64,000 nt of DNA, from contig OZ038478.1 in NCBI GenBank assembly GCA_964036315.1, positions 143,735,057-143,799,056 of the forward strand, read 5' to 3'. Under the pieces are notes generated by a model. That model was not told the DNA's origin. It did not search any database and worked only from the letters and a program-made list of their open reading frames with translations. Numbering within the stretch: the stretch's first letter is position 1; each line of letters opens with the position of its first letter. Position numbers and translations under genes: made by a program. The DNA comes from Acanthosepion esculentum. Taxonomy: Eukaryota; Mollusca; Cephalopoda; Sepiida; Sepiidae. Shown here one piece after another: positions 1 to 13,480 of this stretch.

Positions 1-3000
1 AAAATTACCTTCTACTTTTGAATGTACACATGGGTTTCATTTGGGCCAGTCAGTATCGTTGACTAGTTAACAATGTCTTTTGGTTATTGACTAAAAATTA
101 CCTTCTACTTTTGAATGTACACATGGGTTTCATTTAGGCCGGTCAGTATCGTTGCCTAGTTAACAATGTCTTTTGGATATTGACTAAAAATTACCTTCTA
201 CTTTTGAATGTACACATGGGTTTCATTTAGGCCGGTCAGTATCGTTGCCTAGTTAACAAAGTCTTTTGGTTTTTGACTGAAAATTACCTTCTACTTTTGA
301 ATGTACACATGGGTTTCATTTGGGCCGGTCAGTATCGTTGCCTAGTTAAAAATGTCTTTTGGTTATTGACTAAAAATTACCTTCTACCTTTGAATGTACA
401 CATGGGTTTCATTTATGCCGGTCAGTATCGTTGCCTAGTTAACAATGTCTTTTGGTTATTGACTAAAAATTGCCTTCTACTTTTGAATGTACACATGGGT
501 TTTATTTAGGCCGGTCAGTATCGTTGCCTAGTTAACAATGTCTTTTGGTTATTGACTAAAAATTACCTTCTACTTTTGAATGTACACATGGGTTTCATTT
601 GGGCCGGTCACTATCGTTGCCTAGTTAACAATGTCTTTTGGTTATTGACTAAAAATTACCTTCTACTTTTGAATGTACACATGGGTTTCATTTAGGCCGG
701 TCAGTATCGTTGCCTAGTTAACAAAGTCTTTTGGATTTTGGCTAAAAATTACCTTCTACTTTTGAATGTACACATGGGTTTCATTTGGGCCGGTCAGTAT
801 CGTTGCCTAGTTAACAATGTCTTTTGGTTATTGACTAAAAATTACCTTCTACCTTTAAATGTACACATGGGTTTCATTTATGCCGGTCAGTATCGTTGCC
901 TAGTTAACAATGTCTTTTGGTTATTGACTAAAAATTACCTTCTACTTATGAATGTACACATGTGTTTTATTTAGGCCGGTCAGTATCGTTGCCTAGTTAA
1001 CAATGTCTTTTGGTTATTGACTAAAAATTACCTTCTACTTTTGAATGTACACATGGGTTTCATTTTGGCCGGTCACTATCGTTGCCTAGTTAACGATGTC
1101 TTTTGGTTATTGACTAAAAATTACCTTCTACTTTTGAATGTACACATGGGTTTCATTTAGGCCGGTCAGTATCGTTGCCTAGTTAACAAAGTCTTTTGGA
1201 TTTTGGCTAAAAATTACCTTCTACTTTTGAATGTACACATGGGTTTCATTTGGGCCGGTCAGTATCGTTGCCTAGTTAAAAATGTCTTTTGGTTATTGAC
1301 TAAAAATTACCTTCTACTTTTGAATGTACATATGTGTTTCATTTAGGCCGGTCAGTATCGTTGCCTAGTTAACAATGTCTTTTGGTTATTGACTAAAAAT
1401 TACCTTCTACTTTTGAATGTAAACATGGGTTTCATTTGGGCCGGTTAGTATCGTTGCCTAGTTAACAATGTCTTTTGGTTATTGACTAAAAATTACCTTC
1501 TACTTTAGAATGTACACATGTGTTTCATTTATGCCGGTCAGTATCGTTGCCTAGTTAACAATGTCTTTTGTTTATTGACTAAAAATTACCTTCTACTTTT
1601 GAATGTACACATGGGTTTCATTTGGGCCGGTCAGTATCGTTGCCTAGTTAACAATGTCTTTTGGTTATTGACTAAAGATTACCTTCTACTTTTGAATGTA
1701 CACATGGGTTTCATTTAGGCCGATCAGTATCGTTGCCTACTTAACAATGTCTTTTGGTTATTGACTAAAAATTACCTTCTACTTTTGAATGTACACATGG
1801 GTTTCATTTGGGCCGGTCAGTATCGTTGCCTAGTTAACAATGTCTTTTGGTTATTGTCTAAAGATTACCTTCTACTTTTGAATGTACACATGGGTTTCAT
1901 TTAGGCCGATCAGTATCGTTGCCTAGTTAACAATGTCTTTTGGTTATTGACTAAAAATTACCTTCTACTTTTGAATGTACACATGGGTTTCATTTGGGCC
2001 GGTCAGTATCGTTGCCTAGTTAACAATGTCTTTTGGATATTGACTAAAATTACCTTCTACTTTTGAATGTACACATGGGTTTCATTTGGGCCGGTCAGTA
2101 TCGTTGCCTAGTTAACAATATCCTTTGGTTATTGACTAAAAATTACCTTCTACTTTTGAATGTACACATGGGTTTAATTTAGGCCGGTCAGTATCGTTGC
2201 CTAGTTAACAAGGTCTTTTGGATATTGGCTAAAAATTACCTTCTACTTTTGAATGTACACATGTGTTTAATTTAGGCCGGTCAGTATCGTTGCCTAGTTA
2301 ACAATGTCTTTTGGATATTGACTAAAAATTACCTTCTACTTTTGAATGTACACATGGGTTTCATTTGGGCCGGTCAGTATCGTTGCCTAGTTAACAATAT
2401 CTTTTGGTTATTGACTAAAAATTACCTTATAATTTTGAATGTACACATGTGTTTAAATTTGGGCCGGTCAGTATCGTTGCCTAGTTAACAATGTCTTTTG
2501 GTTATTGACTAAAAATTACCTTCTACTTTTGAATGTACACATGGGTTTCATTTGGGCCGGTCAGTATCGTTGCCTAGTTAACAATGTCTTTTGGTTAATG
2601 ACTAAAAATTACCTTCTACTTTTGAATGTACACATGGGTTTCGTTTAGGCCGGTCAGTATCGTTCCCTAGTTAACAATGTCTTTTGGATATTGGCTAAAA
2701 ATTACCTTATACTTTTGAATGTACACATGGGTTTCATTTTCAGCCGGTCAGTATCGTTGCCTAGTTAACAATGTCTTTTGATTATTGACTAAAAATTACC
2801 TTCTACATTTGAATGTACACATGGGTTTCATTTGGGCCGGTCAGTATCGTTGCCTAGTTAACAATGTCTTTTGGTTATTGACTAAAAATTACCTTCTAAC
2901 TTTGAATGTACACATGGGTTTCATTTGGGCCGGTCAGTATTGTTGCCTAGTTAATAATGTCTTTTGGTTATTGACTAAAAATTACCTTCTACTTTTGAAT

Positions 3001-4889
3001 GTACACATGGGTTTCATTTGGGCCAGTCAGTATCGTTGCCTAGTTAACAATGTCTTTAGGTTATTGACTAAAAATTACCTTCTACTTTTGAATGTACACA
3101 TGGGTTTCATTTAGGCCGGTCAGTATCGTTGCCTAGTTAACAATGTCTTTTGGATATTGAATAAAAATTACCTTCTACTTTTGAATGTACACATGTGTTT
3201 TATTTAGGCCGGTCAGTATCGTTGCCTAGTTAACAATGTCTTTTGGTTATTGACTAAAAATTACCTTCTACTTTTGAATGTACACATGGGTTTCATTTGG
3301 GCCGGTCACTATCCTTGCCTAGTTAACAATGTCTTTTGGTTATTGACTAAAAATTACCTTCTACTTTTGAATGTACACATGGGTTTCATTTAGGCCGGTC
3401 AGTATCGTTGCCTAGTTAACAAAGTCTTTTGGATTTTGGCTAAAAATTACCTTCTAATTTTGAATGTACACATGGGTTTCATTTGGGCCGGTCAGTATCG
3501 TTGCCTAGTTAAAAATGTCTTTTGGTTATTGACTAAAAATTACCTTCTACTTTTGAATGTACATTTGTGTTTCATTTAGGCCGGTCAGTATCGTTGCCTA
3601 GTTAACAATGTCTTTTGGTTATTGACTAAAAATTACCTTCTACTTTTGAATGTACACATGGGTTTCATTTGGGCCGGTTAGTATCGTTGCCTAGTTAACA
3701 ATGTCTTTTGGTTATTGACTAAAAATTACCTTCTACTTTAGAATGTACACATGTGTTTCATTTATGCCGGTCAGTATCGTTGCCTAGTTAACAATGTCTT
3801 TTGTTTATTGACTAAAAATTACCTTCTACTTTTGAATGTACACATGGGTTTCATTTAGGCCGATCAGTATCGTTGCCTAGTTAACAATGTCATTAGGTTA
3901 TTGACTAAAAATTACCTTCTACTTTTGAATGTACACATGGGTTTCATTTAGGCCGGTCAGTATCGTTGCCTAGTTAACAATGTCTTTTGGATATTGACTA
4001 AAAATTACCTTCTACTTTTGAATGTACACATCGGTTTCATTTGGGCCGGTCAGTATCGTTGCCTAGTTAACAATATCCTTTGGTTATTGACTAAAAATTA
4101 CCTTCTACTTTTGTAAGTACACATGGGTTTCATTTAGGCCGGTCAGTATCGTTGCCTAGTTAACAAGGTCTTTTGGATATTGGCTAAAAATTACCTTCTA
4201 CTTTTGAATGTACACATGTGTTTAATTTAGGCCGGTCAGTATCGTTGCCTAGTTAACAATGTCTTTTGGATATTGACTAAAAATTACCTTCTACTTTTGA
4301 ATGTACACATGGGTTTAATTTGGGCCGGTCAGTATCGTTGCCTAGTTAACAATATCTTTTGGTTATTGACTAAAAATTACCTTATAATTTTGAATGTACA
4401 CATGTGTTTCATTTGGGCCGGTCAGTATCGTTGCCTAGTTAACAATGTCTTTTGGTTATTGACTAAAAATTACCTTCTACTTTTGAATGTACACATGGGT
4501 TTCATTTGGGCCGGTCAGTATCGTTGCCTAGTTAACAATGTCTTTTGGTTAATGACTAAAAATTACCTTCTACTTTTGAATGTACACATGGGTTTCGTTT
4601 AGGCCGGTCAGTATCGTTCCCTAGTTAACAATGTCTTTTGGATATTGGCTAAAAATTACCTTATACTTTTGAATGTACACATGGGTTTCATTTTCAGCCG
4701 GTCAGTATCGTTGCCTAGTTAACAATGTCTTTTGATTATTGACTAAAAATTACCTTCTACTTTTGAATGTACACATGGGTTTCATTTGGGCCGGTCAGTA
4801 TCGTTGCCTAGTTAACAATGTCTTTTGGTTATTGACTAAAAATTTCCTTCTACCTTTGAATGTACACATGGGTTTCATTTGGGCCGGTC

Positions 4890-6934
4890 AGTATTGTTGC
4901 CTAGTTAATAATGTCTTTTGGTTATTGACTAAAAATTACCTTCTACTTTTGAATGTACACATGGGTTTCATTTGGGCCAGTCAGTATCGTTGCCTAGTTA
5001 ACAATGTCTTTTGGTTATTGACTAAAAATTACCTTCTACTTTTGAATGTACACATGGGTTTCATTTAGGCCGGTCAGTATCGTTGCCTAGTTAACAATGT
5101 CTTTTGGATATTGACTAAAAATTACCTTCTACTTTTGAATGTACACATGTGTTTTATTTAGGCCGGTCAGTATCGTTGCCTAGTTAACAATGTCTTTTGG
5201 TTATTGACTAAAAATTACGTTCTACTTTTGAATGTACACATGGGTTTCATTTGGGCCGGGCACTATCCTTGCCTAGTTAACAATGTCTTTTGTTTATTGA
5301 CTAAAAATTACCTTCTACTTTTGAATGTACACATGGGTTTCATTTAGGCCGGTCAGTATCGTTGCCTAGTTAACAAAGTCTTTTGGATTTTGGCTAAAAA
5401 TTACCTTCTACTTTTGAATGTACACATGGGTTTCATTTGGGCCGGTCAGTATCGTTGCCTAGTTAAAAAGGTCTTTTGTTTAATGACTAAAAATTACCTT
5501 CTACTTTTGAATGTACACATGGGTTTCATTTGGGCCGGTCAGTATCGTTGCCTAGTTAACAATGTCTTTTGGTTATTGACTAAAGATTACCTTCTACTTT
5601 TGAATGTACACATGGGTTTCATTTAGGCCGATCAGTATCGTTGCCTAGTTAACAATGTCTTTTGGTTATTGACTAACAATTACCTTCTACTTTTGAATGT
5701 ACACATGGGTTTCATTTGGGCCGGTCAGTATCGTTGCCTAGTTAACAATGTCTTTTGGATATTGACTAAAATTACCTTCTACTTTTGAATGTACACATGG
5801 GTTTCATTTGGGCCGGTCAGTATCGTTGCCTAGTTAACAATATCCTTTGGTTATTGACTAAAAATTACCTTCTACTTTTGAATGTACACATGGGTTTCAT
5901 TTAGGCCGGTCAGTATTGTTGCCTAGTTAATAATGTCTTTTGGTTATTGACTAAAAATTACCTTCTACTTTTGAATGTACACATGGGTTTCATTTGGGCC
6001 AGTCAGTATCGTTGCCTAGTTAACAATGTCTTTTGGTTATTGACTAAAAATTACCTTCTACTTTTGAATGTACACATGGGTTTCATTTAGGCCGGTCAGT
6101 ATCGTTGCCTAGTTAACAATGTCTTTTGGATATTGACTAAAAATTACCTTCTACTTTTGAATGTACACATGTGTTTTATTTAGGCCGGTCAGTATCGTTG
6201 CCTAGTTAACAATGTCTTTTGGTTATTGACTAAAAATTACGTTCTACTTTTGAATGTACACATGGGTTTCATTTGGGCCGGGCACTATCCTTGCCTAGTT
6301 AACAATGTCTTTTGTTTATTGACTAAAAATTACCTTCTACTTTTGAATGTACACATGGGTTTCATTTAGGCCGGTCAGTATCGTTGCCTAGTTAACAAAG
6401 TCTTTTGGATTTTGGCTAAAAATTACCTTCTACTTTTGAATGTACACATGGGTTTCATTTGGGCCGGTCAGTATCGTTGCCTAGTTAAAAAGGTCTTTTG
6501 TTTAATGACTAAAAATTACCTTCTACTTTTGAATGTACACATGGGTTTCATTTGGGCCGGTCAGTATCGTTGCCTAGTTAACAATGTCTTTTGGTTATTG
6601 ACTAAAGATTACCTTCTACTTTTGAATGTACACATGGGTTTCATTTAGGCCGATCAGTATCGTTGCCTAGTTAACAATGTCTTTTGGTTATTGACTAACA
6701 ATTACCTTCTACTTTTGAATGTACACATGGGTTTCATTTGGGCCGGTCAGTATCGTTGCCTAGTTAACAATGTCTTTTGGATATTGACTAAAATTACCTT
6801 CTACTTTTGAATGTACACATGGGTTTCATTTGGGCCGGTCAGTATCGTTGCCTAGTTAACAATATCCTTTGGTTATTGACTAAAAATTACCTTCTACTTT
6901 TGAATGTACACATGGGTTTCATTTAGGCCGGTCA
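4890..6934. repeat. 1022-bp (11-monomer) tandem duplication inside the satellite
   Basis: The run containing AGTATTGTTG, AATAATGTC, ATTACGTTC, GGGCACTATCC, AAAAAGGTC and ACTAACAATT occurs twice at an offset of 1022 bp (11 x 93 minus 1). The missing base is in the ACTAAAATTACC monomer, at about 5765 and 6787. Confidence 0.85.
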
Positions 6935-9900
6935 GTATCGTTGCCTAGTTAACAATGTCTTTTGGATATTGACTAAAAATTACCTTCTACTTTTGAATGT
7001 ACACATGGGTTTCATTTGGGCCGGTCAGTATCGTTGCCTAGTTAACAATATCTTTTGGTTATTGACTAAAAATTACCTTATAATTTTGAATGTACACATG
7101 TGTTTAAATTTGGGCCGGTCAGTATCGTTGCCTAGTTAACAATGTCTTTTGGTTATTGACTAAAAATTACCTTCTACTTTTGAATGTACACATGGGTTTC
7201 ATTTGGGCCGGTCAGTATCGTTGCCTAGTTAACAATGTCTTTTGGTTAATGACTAAAAATTACCTTCTACTTTTGAATGTACACATGGGTTTCGTTTAGG
7301 CCGGTCAGTATCGTTCCCTAGTTAACAATGTCTTTTGGATATTGGCTAAAAATTACCTTATACTTTTGAATGTACACATGGGTTTCATTTTCAGCCGGTC
7401 AGTATCGTTGCCTAGTTAACAATGTCTTTTGATTATTGACTAAAAATTACCTTCTACATTTGAATGTACACATGGGTTTCATTTGGGCCGGTCAGTATCG
7501 TTGCCTAGTTAACAATGTCTTTTGGTTATTGACTAAAAATTACCTTCTACCTTTGAATGTACACATGGGTTTCATTTGGGCCGGTCAGTATTGTTGCCTA
7601 GTTAATAATGTCTTTTGGTTATTGACTAAAAATTACCTTCTACTTTTGAATGTACACATGGGTTTCATTTGGGCCAGTCAGTATCGTTGCCTAGTTAACA
7701 ATGTCTTTTGGTTATTGACTAAAAATTACCTTCTACTTTTGAATGTACACATGTGTTTCATTTAGGCCGGTCAGTATCGTTGCCTAGTTAACAATGTCTT
7801 TTGGATATTGAATAAAAATTACCTTCTACTTTTGAATGTACACATGTGTTTTATTTAGGCCGGTCAGTATCGTTGCCTATTTAACAATGTCTTTTGGTTA
7901 TTGACTAAAAATTACCTTCTACTTTTGAATGTACACATGGGTTTCATTTGGGCCGGTCACTATCCTTGCCTAGTTAACAATGTCTTTTGGTTATTGACTA
8001 AAAATTACCTTCTACTTTTGAATGTACACATGGGTTTCATTTAGGCCGGTCAGTATCGTTGCCTAGTTGACAAAGTCTTTTGGATTTGGGCTAAAAATTA
8101 CCTTCTACTTTTGAATGTACACATGGGTTTCATTTGGGCCGGTCAGTATCGTTGCCTAGTTAAAAATGTCTTTTGGTTATTGACTAAAAATTACCTTCTA
8201 CTTTTGAATGTACATTTGTGTTTCATTTAGGCCGGTCAGTATCGTTGCCTAGTTAACAATGTCTTTTGGTTATTGACTAAAAATTACCTTCTACTTTTGA
8301 ATGTACACATGGGTTTCATTTGGGCCGGTTAGTATCGTTGCCTAGTTAACAATGTCTTTTGGTTATTGACTAAAAATTACCTTCTACTTTAGAATGTACA
8401 CATGTGTTTCATTTATGCCGGTCAGTATCGTTGCCTAGTTAACAATGTCTTTTGTTTATTGACTAAAAATTACCTTCTACTTTTGAATGTACACATGGGT
8501 TTCATTTAGGCCGATCAGTATCGTTGCCTAGTTAACAATGTCATTAGGTTATTGACTAAAAATTACCTTCTACTTTTGAATGTACACATGGGTTTCATTT
8601 AGGCCGGTCAGTATCGTTGCCTAGTTAACAATGTCTTTTGGATATTGACTAAAAATTACCTTCTACTTTTGAATGTACACATCGGTTTCATTTGGGCCGG
8701 TCAGTATCGTTGCCTAGTTAACAATATCCTTTGGTTATTGACTAAAAATTACCTTCTACTTTTGTAAGTACACATGGGTTTCATTTAGGCCGGTCAGTAT
8801 CGTTGCCTAGTTAACAAGGTCTTTTGGATATTGGCTAAAAATTACCTTCTACTTTTGAATGTACACATGTGTTTAATTTAGGCCGGTCAGTATCGTTGCC
8901 TAGTTAACAATGTCTTTTGGATATTGACTAAAAATTACCTTCTACTTTTGAATGTACACATGGGTTTCATTTGGGCCGGTCAGTATCGTTGCCTAGTTAA
9001 CAATATCTTTTGGTTATTGACTAAAAATTACCTTATAATTTTGAATGTACACATGGGTTTCATTTAGGCCGGTCAGTATCGTTGCCTAGTTAACAATGTC
9101 TTTTGGTTATTGACTAAAAATTACCTTCTACTTTTGAATGTACACATGGGTTTCATTTAGGCCGGTCAGTATCGTTGCCTAGTTAACAAAGTCTTTTGGA
9201 TTTTGGCTAAAAATTACCTTCTACTTTTGAATGTACACATGGGTTTCATTTGGGCCGGTCAGTATCGTTGCCTAGTTAAAAAGGTCTTTTGTTTAATGAC
9301 TAAAAATTACCTTCTACTTTTGAATGTACACATGGGTTTCATTTGGGCCGGTCAGTATCGTTGCCTAGTTAACAATGTCTTTTGGTTATTGACTAATGAT
9401 TACCTTCTACCTTTGAATGTACACATGGGTTTCATTTATGCCGGTCAGTATCGTTGCCTAGTTAACAATGTCTTTTGGTTATTGACTAAAAATTACCTTC
9501 TACTTTTGAATGTACACACGGGTTTCATTTAGGCCGGTCAGTATCGTTGCCTAGTTAACAATGTCTTTTGGATATTGGCTAAAAATTACCTTCTACTTTT
9601 GAATGTACACATGTGTTTCATTTCGGCCGGTCAGTATCGTTGCCTAGTTAACAAGGTCTTTTGGATATTGACTAAAAATTACCTTCTACTTTTGAATGTA
9701 CACATGTGTTTTATTTAGGCCGGTCAGTATCGTTGCCTAGTTAACAATGTCTTTTGGTTATTGACTAAAAATTACCTTCTACTTTTGAATGTACACATGG
9801 GTTTCATTTGGGCCGGTCAGTATCGTTGCCTAGTTAACAATGTCTTTTGGTTATTGACTAAAAATTACCTTCTACATTTGAATGTACACATGTGTTTCAT

Positions 9901-12900
9901 TTGGGCCGGTCAGTATCGTTGCCTAGTTAACAATGTCTTTTGGTTATTGACTAAAAATTACCTTCTACTTTTTAATGTACACATGGGTTTCATTTGGGCC
10001 GGTCCTATCGTTGCCTAGTTAACAATGTCTTTTGGTTATTGACTAAAAATTACCTTCTACTTTTTAATGTACACATGGGTTTCATTTGGGCCGGTCAGTA
10101 TCGTTGCCTAGTTAACAATGTCTTTTGGTTATTGACTAAAAATTACCTTCTACCTTTGAATGTACACATGGGTTTCATTTGGGCCGGTCAGTATTGTTGC
10201 CTAGTTAACAATGTCTTTTGGTTATTGACTAAAAATTACCTTCTACTTTTGAATGTACACATGGGTTTCATTTGGGCCAGTCAGTATCGTTGCCTAGTTA
10301 ACAATGTCTTTTGTTTATTGAGTAAAAATTACCTTCTACTTTTGAATGTAAACATGGGTTTCATTTAGGCCGGTCAGTATCGTTGCCTAGTTAACAAAGT
10401 CTTTTATATTTTGGCTAAAAATTACCTTCTACTTTTGAATGTACACATGGGTTTCATTTGGGCCGGTCAGTATCGTTGCCTAGTTAAAAATGTCTTTTGG
10501 TTATTGACTAAAAATTACCTTCTACTTTTGAATGTACATATGTGTTTCATTTGGGCCGGTTAGTATCGTTGCCTAGTTAACAATGTCTTTTGGTTATTGA
10601 CTAAAAATTACCTTCTACTGTTGAATGTACACATGGGTTTCATTTGGGCCGGTCAGTATCGTTGCCTGGTTAACAATGTCTTTTGGTTATTGACTAAAGA
10701 TTACCTTCTACTTTTGAATGTACACATGGGTTTCATTTAGGCCGGTCAGTATCGTTGCCTACTTAACAATGTCTTTTGGTTATTGACTAAAAATTACCTT
10801 CTACTTTTGAATGTACACATGGGTTTCATTTGGGCCGGTCAGTATCGTTGCCTAGTTAACGATGTCTTTTGGTTATTGACTAAAATTTACCTTCTACTTT
10901 TGAATGTACACATGTGTTTCATTTGGGCCGGTCAGTATCGTTGCCTAGTTAACAATGTCTTTTGGTTATTGACTAAAGATTACCTTCTACTTTTGAATGT
11001 ACACATGGGTTTCATTTGGGCCGGTCAGTATTGTTGCCTAGTTAACAATGTCTTTTGTTTATTGACTAAAAATTACCTTCTACTTTTGAATGTACACATG
11101 GGTTTCATTTGGGCCGGTCAGTATCGTTGCCTAGTTAACAATGTCTTTTGGTTATTGACTAATGATTACCTTCTACCTTTGAATGTACAAATGGGTTTCA
11201 TTTATGCCGGTCAGTATCGTTGCCTAGTTAACAATGTCTTTTGGTTATTGACTAAAAATTACCTTCTACTTTTGAATGTACACATGGGTTTCATTTAGGC
11301 CGGTCAGTATCGTTGCCTAGTTAACAATGTCTTTTGGTTATTGACTAAAAATTACCTTCTACTTTTGAATGTACACATGGGTTTCATTTGGGCCGGTCAC
11401 TATCGTTGCCTAGTTAACAATGGCTTTTGGTTATTGACTAAAAATTACCTTCTACTTTTGAATGTACACATGGGTTTGATTTAGGCCGGTCAGTATTGTT
11501 GCCTAGTTAACAAAGTCTTTTGGATTTTGGCTAAAAATTACCTTCTACTTTTGAATGTACACATGGGTTTCATTTGGGCCGGTCAGTATCGTTGCCTAGT
11601 TAAAAATGACTTTTGGTTATTGACTAAAAATTACCTTCTACTTTTGAATGTACATATGTGTTTCATTTAGGCCGGTCAGTATCGTTGCCTAGTTAACAAT
11701 GTCTTTTGGTTATTGACTAAAAATTACCTTCTACTTTTGAATGTACACATGAGTTTCATTTGGGCCGGTTAGTATCGTTGCCTAGTTAACAATGTCTTTT
11801 GGTTATTGACTAAAAATTACCTTCTACTTTAGAATGTACACATGTGTTTCATTTAGGCCGGTCAGTATCGTTGCCTAGTTAACAATGTCTTTTTTTTATT
11901 GACTAAAAATTACCTTCTACTTTTGAATGTACACATGGGTTTCATTTGGGCCGGTCAGTATCGTTGCCTAGTTAACAATGTCATTTGGTTATTGACTAAA
12001 AATTACCTTCTACTTTTGAATGTACACATGGGTTACATTTAGGCCGGTCAGTATCGTTGCCTAGTTAACAATGTCTTTTGGATATTGACTAAAAATTACC
12101 TTCTACTTTTGAATGTACACATCGGTTTCATTTGGGCCGGTCAGTATCGTTGCCTAGTTAACAATATCCTTTGGTTATTGACTAAAAATTACCTTCTACT
12201 TTTGTAAGTACACATGGGTTTCATTTAGGCCGGTCAGTATCGTTGCCTAGTTAACAAGGTCTTTTGGATATTGGCTAAAAATTACCTTCTACTTTTGAAT
12301 GTACACATGTGTTTAATTTAGGCCGGTCAGTATCGTTGCCTAGTTAACAATGTCTTTTGGATATTGACTAAAAATTACCTTCTACTTTTGAATGTACACA
12401 TGGGTTTCATTTGGGCCGGTCAGTATCGTTGCCTAGTTAACAATATCTTTTGGTTATTGACTAAAAATTACCTTATAATTTTGAATGTACACATGTGTTT
12501 CATTTGGGCCGGTCAGTATCGTTGCCTAGTTAACAATGTCTTTTGGTTATTGACTAAAAATTACCTTCTACTTTTGAATGTACACATGGGTTTCATTTGG
12601 GCCGGTCAGTATCGTTGCCTAGTTAACAATGTCTTTTGGTTAATGACTAAAAATTACCTTCTACTTTTGAATGTACACATGGGTTTCGTTTAGGCCGGTC
12701 AGTATCGTTCCCTAGTTAACAATGTCTTTTGGATATTGGCTAAAAATTACCTTATACTTTTGAATGTACACATGGGTTTCATTTTCAGCCGGTCAGTATC
12801 GTTGCCTAGTTAACAATGTCTTTTGATTATTGACTAAAAATTACCTTCTATTTTTGAATGTACACATGGTTTTCATTTGGGCCGGTCAGTATCGTTGCCT

Positions 12901-13480
12901 AGTTAACAATGTCTTTTGGTTATTGACTAAAAATTACCTTCTACTTTTGAATGTACACATGGGTTTCATTTGGGCCAGTCAGTATTGTTGCCTAGTTAAT
13001 AATGTCTTTTGGTTATTGACTAAAAATTACCTTCTACTTTGGAATGTACACTTGGGTTTCATTTGGGCTAGTCAGTATCGTTGCCTAGTTAACAATGTCT
13101 TTTGGTTATTGACTAAAAATTACCTTCTACTTTTGAATGTACACATGGGTTTCATTTAGGCCGGTCAGTATCGTTGCCTAGTTAACAATGTCTTTTGGAT
13201 ATTGACTAAAAATTACCTTCTACTTTTGAATGTACACATGTGTTTTATTTAGGCCGGTCAGTATCGTTGCCTAGTTAACAATGTCTTTTGGTTATTGACT
13301 AAAAATTACCTTCTACTTTTGAATGTACACATGGGTTTCATTTGGGCCGGTCACTATCCTTGCCTAGTTAACAATGTCTTTTGTTTATTGACTAAAAATT
13401 ACCTTCTACTTTTGAATGTACACATGGGTTTCATTTAGGCCGGTCAGTATCGTTGCCTAGTTAACAAAGTCTTTTGGATT

